9,108 nt of DNA, taken from Thermoplasmata archaeon. Lineage in GTDB: Archaea; Thermoplasmatota; Thermoplasmata; Lutacidiplasmatales; UBA184. Positions 1 through 6,977 of the stretch are shown piece after piece (the stretch's first letter is position 1; each line of letters starts with the position of its first letter). Both the position numbers and the translations under genes were made by a program. The DNA is taken from assembly GCA_030044475.1 (NCBI GenBank), contig JASHVP010000007.1:1-9108 (forward strand), in the 5' to 3' direction. The notes beneath the pieces were generated by a model. It was not told where the DNA came from. It did not search any database and was given only the letters and a program-made list of their open reading frames with translations.

Positions 1-18
1 TTTCGGAGTCTGGCGACA

Positions 19-58
19 CCGGCTTCTCTCGGATGGGCGCCCTGTGGAGAGAGCCCGG
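19..58. other. GC-rich hairpin at the left edge
   Basis: The segment GGCTTCTCTC (21-30) can pair with GAGAGAGCC (47-55) with one bulged T, and CCGG blocks flank both arms. It contains the palindrome GGGCGCCC in the loop. It may be the 5' part of the RNase P RNA, a terminator of a gene to the left, or chance in GC-rich DNA. No T-tract follows it. I see no gene in positions 1-40. Confidence 0.25.
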
Positions 59-400
59 ATGCTGCCGTCGGTTCGTCGATATCGTGAAGACCCCCCGAGT
101 TACCTCGGGGGTGGAGAGTCCGCCCTCCCCGTCGAACATACACCCGAGTTAGGCACGCTACCGCCCCTCGAAGCTCCTCTAGCGCACCGGTCTCGACTGC
201 CGACTCGGGGCGCCATGACGCGTGGGGTATCGGGCGGGTCTACCGTGAGTTGCAATCGCGCCATGGGCTGAGGGTCCGGATGACCGCCTTCCATGGCTTC
301 GGTCCCCCCCCCCAGTCGCCGACCTCTCCAGTCCAACTCCCCACCCGGGTGGAATGACGAGATCCGCGGAATGGGCTTACGAGAGTCACCGTTCTCCGCT
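40..400 (+). ncRNA. rnpB: RNase P RNA, archaeal type (ends approximate)
   Basis: Catalytic RNA of ribonuclease P, which removes 5' leaders from pre-tRNAs. Seen directly: a perfect 8-bp hairpin (92-99 with 104-111, loop TTAC) in the P3 position, followed at once by GGAGAGTCCGCCC (113-125), close to the conserved region I core. Near the 3' end come GGTGGAATGACG and then GGAATGGGCTTAC (to 380), matching the order and spacing of conserved region V and the 3' P4 strand in known RNase P RNAs. P2 can form between 78-85 and the ACGAGATC after GGAATG, with one mismatch. Internal stems fit a specificity domain: 143-149/203-209, 152-155/198-201 and 156-160/180-184. GCCATGG/CCATGGC closes a further arm around 262-296. 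P1 is uncertain: 44-50 can pair with 393-399, but 26-31 with 380-385 is an alternative, so both ends are estimates. It is convergent with guaAb. The reading frames here look non-coding. Fairly sure of a structured RNA, somewhat less of the exact family. Confidence 0.72.
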
Positions 401-453
401 GAGCCGAATCCGCGTAGTTCCAAGCTCCCGGCCCCTCCCGAAATCTAGGGCAA

Positions 454-1401
454 TCACTCCCACTCGATAGTTCCGGGCGGCTTATCGGTCACGTCGTATA
501 GTACGCGCACAACTTGCCCAGAGAGCTCCCGCGTAATTCTCTCGGAGATGTGCTGCAGCACCGGACTCGGCAAGGCCACCGCCTTAGCGGTCATCGCATC
601 GATTGACTCGACGACCCGCACGCTCACGGCGTCCCCGTGCACTCGGTTATCTCCCAGTACCCCGACGGTCGGTGCGTCCAGCAGGACTGCGAAGTACTGC
701 CACGGGCGGGGGATCTCACCAGCAGCCACCGCCCGTTCGATCTCGGTCTCGACGATCGCGTTTGCGACGCGGGCTCGTCGGACCCGGTCCGGGGTCACTT
801 CCCCATTGACGCGAACGGCAAGGCCGGGGCCCGGAAACGGCTGCCGGTCCGGCTCGGGGATGCCCAAGTGGCGCGCCACGGCGCGGACCTCGTCCTTGTA
901 CAGGTCGCGGAGCGGTTCGACGAGGATCAGCCGGCTGTCGCTCGGTACTCCGCCGACGTTGTGGTGGGTCTTGATCGTGTCGCGCAGCGCTCCGCCGCTC
1001 TCGATCCAGTCCGGGGCGATCGTTCCCTGGACCAAGCGGTCGGTACCGAACTTCGTCGCTTCCTCCTCGAAGAGCCGGATGAAGGCCGCGCCGACCCGGC
1101 GACGCTTCTCCTCCGGGTCCCGAACGCCCCGGAGCGCGCCGAGGAATCGGTCCTCGGCCCGCGCGATCGCGAAAGACAGGCGACTCGCCCGGAAGAACTC
1201 GCCGACCCTGTCCACCTCACCGGCGCGGAGGAGTCCGGTGTCGACGAAGATCGCGTGCGCACGGGAACCGAGCGCGCGTTCGGTGAGGACGGCCGCGGTG
1301 GTGGAATCTATGCCCCCGGACGCCGCGATCACCGCATCGCCCGGCACCTCGGCCCGAAGTTGGTCGATGATGGATCGAACGAATTCCGCCGGGTCGTTCA
1401 C
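454..1401 (-). CDS. guaAb: GMP synthetase, ATP-pyrophosphatase subunit B
   Basis: Makes GMP from XMP: this subunit adenylates XMP with ATP and replaces the adenylyl group with ammonia delivered by a separate glutaminase subunit (GuaAa), which is not in this window. Seen: the PP-loop SGGIDSTT at residues 28-35, KTHHNVGG at 144-151, FPGPGLAVR at 189-197, and the C-terminal DVTDKPPGTIEWE that is typical of the XMP-binding dimerisation domain. Length is 315 residues, as expected for the stand-alone archaeal subunit (about 310). I place the start at the GTG at 1401, which overlaps the purE TGA as GTGA. The frame stays open to an ATG at 1431, but that would add ten residues (Arg-rich) inside purE, and the family normally begins about where NDPAEF does. 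It is cotranscribed with purE, so two purine steps are linked. Identification is very secure; the start is likely. Confidence 0.95.
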   Translation of the reverse strand: MNDPAEFVRSIIDQLRAEVPGDAVIAASGGIDSTTAAVLTERALGSRAHAIFVDTGLLRAGEVDRVGEFFRASRLSFAIARAEDRFLGALRGVRDPEEKRRRVGAAFIRLFEEEATKFGTDRLVQGTIAPDWIESGGALRDTIKTHHNVGGVPSDSRLILVEPLRDLYKDEVRAVARHLGIPEPDRQPFPGPGLAVRVNGEVTPDRVRRARVANAIVETEIERAVAAGEIPRPWQYFAVLLDAPTVGVLGDNRVHGDAVSVRVVESIDAMTAKAVALPSPVLQHISERITRELSGQVVRVLYDVTDKPPGTIEWE

Positions 1402-1850
1402 GACGTACCCCCGCCGGGCTCTTCCCGCCATCTGGCTCGGTACTTCTCGAGCTGCGGAATGACCTCCGGGAACTTTAGCGCCAAGATCTCCGCCGCGAGC
1501 AGGGCGGCGTTCTCCGCGGCGTCAAGTCCGACGGAGGCGACGGGGATCCCGGGGGGCATCTGGACCACGGAAAGGAGGCTGTCGAATCCGAGCCCCCGGT
1601 GCAACGGGACCCCGACTACTGGCTTCAACGTACGGGCCGCCACGACGCCGGGAAGCGCCGCGGAGAGGCCGGCCATCGCCACGAAGACGTCTGTCTCCGG
1701 GTCGCGGACGAGACGGTCGACCTTCTCCGGGTTGCGGTGGGCGGACGCGACGTGCACGTCGCAGGGGATCTGGAACTCGGCAAGTCGGGCCCGAACCGTC
1801 TCGGCGACCTCGAGGTCGGACTTCGAGCCGACCAGGACGGTGACCTTCAT
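1398..1850 (-). CDS. purE: 5-(carboxyamino)imidazole ribonucleotide mutase
   Basis: Acts in de novo purine synthesis, moving the carboxyl group to form CAIR from N5-CAIR (class I) or carboxylating AIR with CO2 (class II). The 150-residue product covers the whole family domain. Seen: GSKSD at residues 8-12, SAHRNP at 36-41 carrying the catalytic His, AGLSAALPG at 60-68, and SLLSVVQMPPGIPVA at 91-105. The AHR motif favours class I (class II enzymes tend to have AHK), so partnership with a PurK elsewhere is expected, but AGLSAALPG is not the common class I GGAAHLPG form. The ATG at 1850 has no Shine-Dalgarno, and a TATA-like box lies about 27 bases upstream, suggesting a leaderless message. It is the first gene of the purE-guaAb unit and is divergent from the membrane protein gene on the other strand. 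Confidence 0.93.
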   Translation of the reverse strand: MKVTVLVGSKSDLEVAETVRARLAEFQIPCDVHVASAHRNPEKVDRLVRDPETDVFVAMAGLSAALPGVVAARTLKPVVGVPLHRGLGFDSLLSVVQMPPGIPVASVGLDAAENAALLAAEILALKFPEVIPQLEKYRARWREEPGGGTS

Positions 1851-1872
1851 GGTGACGGCAGCGCTCCCGGGA

Positions 1873-1882
1873 GAAAACCTTT
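1873..1882 (-). promoter_or_regulatory. TATA-like box for purE-guaAb
   Basis: On the minus strand this reads AAAGGTTTTC, the only A/T-rich block in a GC-rich gap. It is centred about 27 bases before the purE ATG, the distance expected for archaeal TATA-to-start spacing on a leaderless transcript. Inference from position and composition only. The same block could also serve the divergent gene at 1933. Confidence 0.4.
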
Positions 1883-1932
1883 CGGCCCGCGGGCCCGCAA
1901 CTTCATCCCTGCGACCGCCCTCGCGCCGCCGG

Positions 1933-2586
1933 ATGGGGTGGCGTCTGCACCGGCACGGGCGCTTCCGCGCGTGGCTGGGGGCCCGGTTGGGAGGCGACGC
2001 CGAGCTGGGAGATCGCGCGTGGCGCCGGGCCTTGCACGTGCTGGGGGCGGCCGCGCTCGTGTACTACCTGCTCCCGGAGGAGGCCTTCGTGGTCGCCCCG
2101 AAGTGGGAAGTCCTCCTCGCGGCCCTCGTGGCCGTCCTCGTCCTGGAGGTCCTCCGCCACAAGGCGGGGCTGGAACTCCCGACGATCCGACCGTACGAGG
2201 CGCGGCGGGTCGCGAGCTTCGCCTTCTTCGCGGTCGCCGTGGTCGCGGCGATCCTCCTGTTCCCGCCCCCCATCGCGGTCGCGGTCGTCCTCGGTACCGC
2301 CATCGTCGACCCGCTCGCCGGGGAACTGCGCGACAGCCCGCACTACCGGCCGCTGTATCCGCTGATCCCGTTCGGGATCTATACGGGCTTGGCGTTCGGC
2401 GCCCTCGTCGCCGTCGGAAATTGGCCCCCGCCGGACGCGTTCTTCTTCGCCGTCGTCGCCGCCGGGTTGGCGCTGTTGGCCGAGCGACCGAAGTACCGGT
2501 GGGGGGACGACGACTTCGTCATGACGTTCGCCCCGGCGCTCGTCCTGTACACGTTCGGCGTCCTGGCCGCCGGTCTGCCGGCGTGA
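1933..2586 (+). CDS. Membrane protein, polyprenol kinase-like (SEC59/DGK1/VTE5-type)
   Basis: A 217-residue, very hydrophobic protein with about six to seven membrane segments (roughly residues 33-47, 57-74, 93-110, 113-126, 143-162, 169-183 and 195-213). An Arg-rich N-terminus precedes RRALHVLG (31-38), resembling the RK..H entry motif of dolichol/phytol kinases. GTAIVDPLAGELR (121-133) sits where those enzymes carry their GD..A...G.R loop. ERPKYRWGDDDF (184-195) before the last helix resembles their E...DDN segment. By that family's function it would use CTP to phosphorylate a polyprenol or related isoprenoid alcohol at the membrane. This is motif resemblance read by eye, so the substrate and even the reaction are unproven. 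The ATG at 1933 is chosen; an in-frame ATG at 1849 would overlap the purE start and add an unhydrophobic, Pro/Arg-rich stretch. No clear Shine-Dalgarno is visible. It is convergent with the ATPase gene that follows. Confidence 0.5.
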   Translation: MGWRLHRHGRFRAWLGARLGGDAELGDRAWRRALHVLGAAALVYYLLPEEAFVVAPKWEVLLAALVAVLVLEVLRHKAGLELPTIRPYEARRVASFAFFAVAVVAAILLFPPPIAVAVVLGTAIVDPLAGELRDSPHYRPLYPLIPFGIYTGLAFGALVAVGNWPPPDAFFFAVVAAGLALLAERPKYRWGDDDFVMTFAPALVLYTFGVLAAGLPA

Positions 2587-2598
2587 TCCCACGACCCC

Positions 2599-2626
2599 CG
2601 ACGGAACCGCCGTCGACCGGCGCCGG
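2599..2626. terminator. GC dyads between convergent genes
   Basis: The 60-base gap between two converging genes holds CGACGG (2599-2604) paired with CCGTCG (2610-2615) across AACCG, followed by the 10-base palindrome CCGGCGCCGG (2617-2626). These could form a stem acting at the 3' ends of both transcripts. There is no T-tract, which archaeal terminators usually have, so this is weak. Confidence 0.2.
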
Positions 2627-2646
2627 CGCGCCGCGAGCGGTCGGTC

Positions 2647-4191
2647 TCAGACCACCGGCGTGAGGATCGCGTGCGGGCTCCCCTTCTCCGGGTCCGGGCT
2701 GATCGAGTAGATCGTCGTCCGCGGCCGGATGCCGTAGATGCACGGGGCGTTGTCGACGTTGATGATCCGGAAGTACGTGTCCATCATGTTGAGCACCTCG
2801 CTCGACACGAGCAGTCCGGGCTTCAGGAGCCCGATCCCGAGGTTACCGACGTGCTTCGTGCGCGCGACGCCCTGGAAGTACATCCGGATGGCGACCTGGT
2901 CGCCCATCAGGCTCTCGAACGTGTCGAAGGCGGTGTACTCCATGAACGGTTTCCGGTCGGGGCCGGCGACCGCCTTCTGGGCCGTGACCATCGCGCGGAG
3001 CGCCTCGTCGCGTCCGAACCGGGCCATCGGCAGGATGTACGGGTCCTCCGTCTCCGCCGCCGTATAGTCCGGGATGCGGACCCGCGTGTCGAACGTGTTC
3101 GCCGGGACGTGCCGGATCAACGTCTCCCGCAACCGCTGGGGGGACTCCCCGGCGGCGAGCACCGCGATCAGGCCGCGCCCCTGGGCGAGGAAGTTCAGGA
3201 ACGTCGGGGTGAACAGAAGGTAGTAGTCGTCGATCCCGACGTTGACGTCGACCTCGAAGGCGTTGACGCTGCCGCGCCGGAACCCGCCGCCGAGGATCTT
3301 GTCGAAGTCGGGGATCCCCGTCGAGTAGTACCGCTCGGGGTCGTTGACCGGCTTCCACGGCCCCTGGCCGACCGGGCCGGAGTGCGGGTTCGTCAGCCCC
3401 AGCGCCGCGAACCGGCCCCCATCGAGCGTGACCGCGTAGCGGGCCCGACCGATGTTCGTCGCCCGGAGCTTCTCGAGCCGAAGGTGGCGGACCCGCCGCT
3501 CGTCGAGCTCCTCGCGCTGGATGGAGATCAGCCCGTCGACGAGGTACTCGATCCCGCCGGCCTCGGGCTTCTCCAGGATCATGACGACGTCGGTGCTCGA
3601 GCCCTCCACCAAGTCCTTCTGGAGGGCCATGACGAACTCTTCCATCTCGAGTCCGTACTTGTGGGTCACTCCCTCGAGCGAGTCGATGACGAGGAGCGAC
3701 TTCTCCGGGAGCGCCCGCTCGATCCGGTTGTAGACGTTCTCCACCTCCGGCATCGGGCTGCGCTTCAGGAGCGCGTGCAGGTGGGTCCGGTCGACCCGGG
3801 TCGGGGGGCCCCGCTCCTGGCCGAAGCTCGCCAGCGCCTCGCGGGCGGCCTTGACCTTCCGCTGCTCGGGCTCGGGCAGCTCCGGCTCGCGGGCCTTCCC
3901 GCCCGCCTGGATCGTGTCGAGGAACAGTTTCGCGGCGTCCAGGACCCGGGTGCGCATCTCCGTCGTCTTCAGCCACGGGAACTGGCGGTAGAGCGCCTCG
4001 TCGCCGACCCGGGTGGACAGGTAGTACGATCGGTTCGGCTGCCCGACCCGCTCCAGGAGCTCGAGCCCGAACGTCGTCTTCCCGGTGCCGGCCCCGCCCT
4101 TCACGATGAGGGAACGCCCCCCCTTGCCACTGAGGAAAGCGATGACCTCGGGCGGCACCCCCCCGACCGTGCTCCCTTCGTTTGCGTTCAT
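2647..4191 (-). CDS. Two-lobe RecA-superfamily ATPase (KaiC/GvpD-like)
   Basis: A 514-residue P-loop protein. The first lobe is intact: GGAGTGKTT (Walker A, residues 32-40) and SLLVIDSLEG (Walker B, 165-174). A charged insert of about 60 residues (95-155) separates them. A second lobe opens with the KaiC-like signature STGIPDFDKILGGGF (290-304), but the place of its P-loop reads EVDVNVGIDD (313-322), so it should not bind ATP in the usual way. Related proteins include archaeal KaiC/RadA-like ATPases and the gas-vesicle regulator GvpD, all cytosolic; GvpD-like is my preferred comparison because a single N-terminal P-loop on a protein of this length fits. No gas vesicle genes are nearby, so a role in gas vesicles is not implied. 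Start: ATG 4191, with a weak AGGT upstream; the frame extends to a TTG at 4236 but that lacks support. It lies 127 bases downstream of alaS on the same strand. Confidence 0.8.
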   Translation of the reverse strand: MNANEGSTVGGVPPEVIAFLSGKGGRSLIVKGGAGTGKTTFGLELLERVGQPNRSYYLSTRVGDEALYRQFPWLKTTEMRTRVLDAAKLFLDTIQAGGKAREPELPEPEQRKVKAAREALASFGQERGPPTRVDRTHLHALLKRSPMPEVENVYNRIERALPEKSLLVIDSLEGVTHKYGLEMEEFVMALQKDLVEGSSTDVVMILEKPEAGGIEYLVDGLISIQREELDERRVRHLRLEKLRATNIGRARYAVTLDGGRFAALGLTNPHSGPVGQGPWKPVNDPERYYSTGIPDFDKILGGGFRRGSVNAFEVDVNVGIDDYYLLFTPTFLNFLAQGRGLIAVLAAGESPQRLRETLIRHVPANTFDTRVRIPDYTAAETEDPYILPMARFGRDEALRAMVTAQKAVAGPDRKPFMEYTAFDTFESLMGDQVAIRMYFQGVARTKHVGNLGIGLLKPGLLVSSEVLNMMDTYFRIINVDNAPCIYGIRPRTTIYSISPDPEKGSPHAILTPVV

Positions 4192-4240
4192 CGAAGACCT
4201 GGGTGGCACGGGCGGCGCGAGGGTCCCGGTACCCAACGAA

Positions 4241-4267
4241 CCATTCCGTATCCCACCGATGGAATGG
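4241..4267. repeat. 7-bp inverted repeat upstream of the ATPase gene
   Basis: CCATTCC (4241-4247) and GGAATGG (4261-4267) are perfect inverted copies 13 bases apart, in the gap between alaS and the ATPase gene. They sit 50-76 bases before the ATG at 4191 and just downstream of the A/T-rich box at 4278-4288. That position around a predicted transcription start would suit a dimeric repressor, or a hairpin in the leader RNA. Confidence 0.45.
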
Positions 4268-4276
4268 GCACCTTCG

Positions 4277-4291
4277 GAAAGTAAAGCTTTC
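4277..4291 (-). promoter_or_regulatory. Candidate TATA region for the ATPase gene
   Basis: An A/T-rich island reading GAAAGCTTTACTTTC on the minus strand, itself a 5-5-5 inverted repeat (GAAAG, 5-base spacer, CTTTC). As a TATA element it would place the start of transcription near 4257, giving a leader of about 65 bases before ATG 4191. It lies 28 bases after the alaS stop, so a role at the alaS 3' end is an alternative. Confidence 0.35.
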
Positions 4292-4318
4292 GCACGGTGA
4301 GGAACGCCCCGGCCCCCG

Positions 4319-6880
4319 TCAGTCGTCCGTCGCCCGGTTCGCCGCGTCGCGGGCCGCCCGCCAGGCGGTTCGGAGCGGTTCGCCCGGCTCTCCCACGGCG
4401 GTCGCCGCCGACGGATTGCCGCCGCCCTTGCCCGCGAAGGCGGGCGTCCCGGCCTCGAGGACGGAGAGCGCCGAGACCCCGGGCGCCGTCGAGCCGACGA
4501 ATAACGTTCCGCGCCCTTCCCGCTCGGCCGCGAGCACGGCCACGGCGTTCCCGTCCCGGGTGAGCAGCCGCGAGAGCTCCATGAGCTCGCGCCGGTCGAG
4601 GTCGACCTCGGCGGCGATCACGAGGGGTCGGCGGTCCGCCGGAGCGCCCGCCTCCGCCCGCAGCCGCGCCGCGGTCCCTTGGAGGTCTTCCCGCCGGCGC
4701 TCCTTCCGGGTCCTCCGGCCCTCTTCGACCTCCGCCAGCAGCCGCTCGATCCCGGACGGCAGATGGGCGACCGGGACCCCGAGCCGGCGCGCCGCCTCCT
4801 GCAGGATCTCCTCGTGCTCCTCCCGGAGGTCGAGCGCTCGCTCCCCGCTCGCGAAGGTGAGCCGCACGATGCCGTCCTGAATCCGCTCGACGTCCAGGAT
4901 CGACACCGCGCCGACCTCGCTCGTGTGGGTGCAGTGCGTCCCCCCGCACGCCTCGACATCGAACCCCGGTACCTCGACGATGCGGAGCTCCTTGCCCGGG
5001 ACCGCGCCGCCCTGGTAGAGCGTGAATCCGAACCGGCGCTCGGCTTCCGTCCTCGCCTCGAAGTAGCTCTTCACTGGGCGGTCCTCGCGCACGATCTCGT
5101 TGACCCGCCGGTCGACGCGCCGGAGCTCCTCCTTCGAGAGGGGTCGATAGTGCGTGACGTCGATCCGCGCCGCCTCGGGAGCCTTGTAGGCGCCGGCCTG
5201 CCACGCGTGGGGCCCGAGCACCTCGCGCAGGGCCCCGTTCAGAAGGTGGGTCGCCGTGTGGTGTTGCATCAATTGGGTGCGTCGCACCGGGTCGATGCGC
5301 CCGCGCACCTTGTCCCCCGCGCGGAACGGGCTCTCCCGCTCGAGGCGATGGAAGACGTGGGGCCCGCGACGACTGACCTCGACGACGGCGAGGTCCCCGA
5401 GGTGCCCCGTGTCCGTGACCTGCCCGCCCCCGGTGGGATAGAAGTAGGTGCGGTCGAGCACGACGTACGGCCCGTCCGCGTGCGCCACGCGGGCCTCGAA
5501 GGAGACGGTGTACGGGTCGAGGTAGTACCCGACCTCGGTCGCCGGGACCGAGGCCGGCACCTCGGGGAGCGGGGCGGTCGTCTCGGTGTACTCGGTCGTG
5601 GGGGTCTCGCCCTCGTGACGCGCGGCGACCCGGGCGTAGAAGTCCTCCGGGATCGCGGGCGGCGCGGCGAGTTCCTCCACGGCCACTTCGGGAGGGACTC
5701 CGAGGGAGTCGTACCAGGCGAGGAGGTCCTCGGACGTCACCGACCCGCCGGTCGACCGGAGCCGGTCCTCGGTCCGACGGATCGTCTGGCGCGCCCGGGC
5801 GATCGCCTCGCGGTACCGCTCGATCTCCGCCTCCACCGTGCGGTGCAGGTCGTCCCGGTGTTCCCCGACTTCCGGAAAGTCGAGCGCGATCTCCCGCGCC
5901 GCCCGGTCGAGGAGGGCGACGAGGGTCGGAGCCTCGGGGGTCTGGTCCAGGATCCGCAGCGAACGACGCAGGACCAGGCGGGCGAAGTACCCTTCCTTGC
6001 TGTTCGACGGGACCACGCCGTCCGTCAGGAGGAAGTTGAGCGCCCGCGCGTGGTCGATCAGCAGCGCGGCTTCTCGCGGCGGGAACGTACGGCGGAGCTC
6101 GTCGTACTCGGCGCCGAAGACCGCCTCGTACGCTGTCTTCGTGCCCTGGCTCGCCCAGACGAACCGCTCGAGTCCGTAGCCGGTGTCGACGACGGTGAGC
6201 GGCATCGGCCGCAGGTCCGCGCCGTCGCGGACGTACTCCATGAACACCAGCGTCGCCAGCTCGAGCCCGGCGACGCCGACGCTGAGCGACGGGCCGAGGT
6301 TCCCCCCGCCCTCCCAGACCTCCTCCTTGTAGGTGATGCCGAGCGGGTCGGTCCCGAGGGGGCCCGTGAGCAGCTCGTGGCAGAGTTCCACGGTCCGGTC
6401 CTTGAAGTACACCGGGTGGTCCGGCCGGTTGAACGCGTGGTGCGCCATCATCTCGAACAGCGAGAAGTGGCGGCCGCTGCGCCCGATCTCCTCGAGGTCG
6501 TTGAACCGGAGGACCGGCTGGCTGATCGCGAGCGGGTTCGCCGGCGGCGGGATCGCACCGCTGGTGACCCACGGCTGGAAGTCGTAGATCGACGCCTGGG
6601 TGAAGAAGACGTCGTTCCGCCAGCGCGCGACGGTCGGGTAGCGACGCAGGCGGGTATGGCCCCGAGCCTCGAAGAACCCGAGGAATTCCGACCGCATCCC
6701 CCGCACGTCGTACGGGCGCGCGAAGATCGGGTGCCCGACGAAGCCGTACTCGCGGCAGGGGGCCTCCTGGCACCGGTCGTGCTCGCCGAGGGTCCAGAAG
6801 CCGCTCCCACAGACGACGCAGGTCCGGCGGCGGAACCCGCCTCGGTGGAAGACCGGCAGGTCGTACTCGGCGGGGTCCAT
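4319..6880 (-). CDS. alaS: Alanyl-tRNA synthetase, archaeal type
   Basis: Charges tRNA-Ala with alanine and clears mischarged Ser- and Gly-tRNA-Ala. The 853-residue product is full length for archaeal AlaRS (around 900). Domains in order: an N-terminal zinc-like module with Cys at 21, 24, 37 and 42 (CVVCG...), characteristic of archaeal enzymes; the class II catalytic core, with RFNDLEEIGRSGRHFSLFEM around 125-144 and GLERFVW at 236-242; the editing domain with HHTATHLL (540-547) and CGGTHC (645-650), which supply the zinc and deacylation site; a basic coiled-coil-like stretch around 710-745; and a C-terminal DHHA1-type domain with AGKGGGNPSAA near 816-826. All key motifs are present. The ATG at 6880 has no Shine-Dalgarno, and a TATA-like box lies about 29 bases upstream, suggesting a leaderless message. 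It is divergent from the MFS transporter gene. Confidence 0.97.
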   Translation of the reverse strand: MDPAEYDLPVFHRGGFRRRTCVVCGSGFWTLGEHDRCQEAPCREYGFVGHPIFARPYDVRGMRSEFLGFFEARGHTRLRRYPTVARWRNDVFFTQASIYDFQPWVTSGAIPPPANPLAISQPVLRFNDLEEIGRSGRHFSLFEMMAHHAFNRPDHPVYFKDRTVELCHELLTGPLGTDPLGITYKEEVWEGGGNLGPSLSVGVAGLELATLVFMEYVRDGADLRPMPLTVVDTGYGLERFVWASQGTKTAYEAVFGAEYDELRRTFPPREAALLIDHARALNFLLTDGVVPSNSKEGYFARLVLRRSLRILDQTPEAPTLVALLDRAAREIALDFPEVGEHRDDLHRTVEAEIERYREAIARARQTIRRTEDRLRSTGGSVTSEDLLAWYDSLGVPPEVAVEELAAPPAIPEDFYARVAARHEGETPTTEYTETTAPLPEVPASVPATEVGYYLDPYTVSFEARVAHADGPYVVLDRTYFYPTGGGQVTDTGHLGDLAVVEVSRRGPHVFHRLERESPFRAGDKVRGRIDPVRRTQLMQHHTATHLLNGALREVLGPHAWQAGAYKAPEAARIDVTHYRPLSKEELRRVDRRVNEIVREDRPVKSYFEARTEAERRFGFTLYQGGAVPGKELRIVEVPGFDVEACGGTHCTHTSEVGAVSILDVERIQDGIVRLTFASGERALDLREEHEEILQEAARRLGVPVAHLPSGIERLLAEVEEGRRTRKERRREDLQGTAARLRAEAGAPADRRPLVIAAEVDLDRRELMELSRLLTRDGNAVAVLAAEREGRGTLFVGSTAPGVSALSVLEAGTPAFAGKGGGNPSAATAVGEPGEPLRTAWRAARDAANRATDD

Positions 6881-6904
6881 CGGGCGGCGCCGACGCCCCC
6901 TGAC

Positions 6905-6914
6905 GCTTTTACGG
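6905..6914 (-). promoter_or_regulatory. TATA-like box for alaS, possibly shared
   Basis: The minus strand reads CCGTAAAAGC, the only A/T-rich spot in the 104-base gap between alaS and the divergent transporter. Its centre is about 29 bases before the alaS ATG, fitting a leaderless archaeal promoter. Read on the plus strand (TTTTACGG) it could also drive the transporter, with a leader of about 50 bases. Confidence 0.45.
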
Positions 6915-6973
6915 TTTGGCCGGTGGACGAGCGCGTTCGGCGACGGCGGCCGCGTCCGGCCCCCGCGGCCGGC

Positions 6974-6977
6974 GGAG
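6974..6977 (+). promoter_or_regulatory. Ribosome binding site that sets the MFS start
   Basis: GGAG lies 7 bases before the TTG at 6985, a standard spacing. It is the reason for preferring TTG 6985 over the in-frame TTG at 6916, which has no such site and sits beside the alaS promoter box. Confidence 0.5.

Noticed and set aside
44..423. Two short frames, one on each strand, at the left edge
   Set aside because: They cover the structured RNA, have no ribosome site or domain, and the strong helices explain the sequence better.
1..453. tRNA gene near the left edge
   Set aside because: I looked for cloverleaf arms and a GGTTCAA-type T loop on both strands and found no consistent set. RNase P-like blocks explain the region better.
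637..1932. Upstream part of the long plus-strand frame ending at 2586
   Set aside because: It is antisense to guaAb and purE, both certain. Only the part from ATG 1933 has membrane-protein character.
2671..4284. Open frame of 537 codons on the plus strand opposite the ATPase gene
   Set aside because: Low-complexity Arg/Val/Leu/Asp product with no domain, antisense to a well-supported ATPase.
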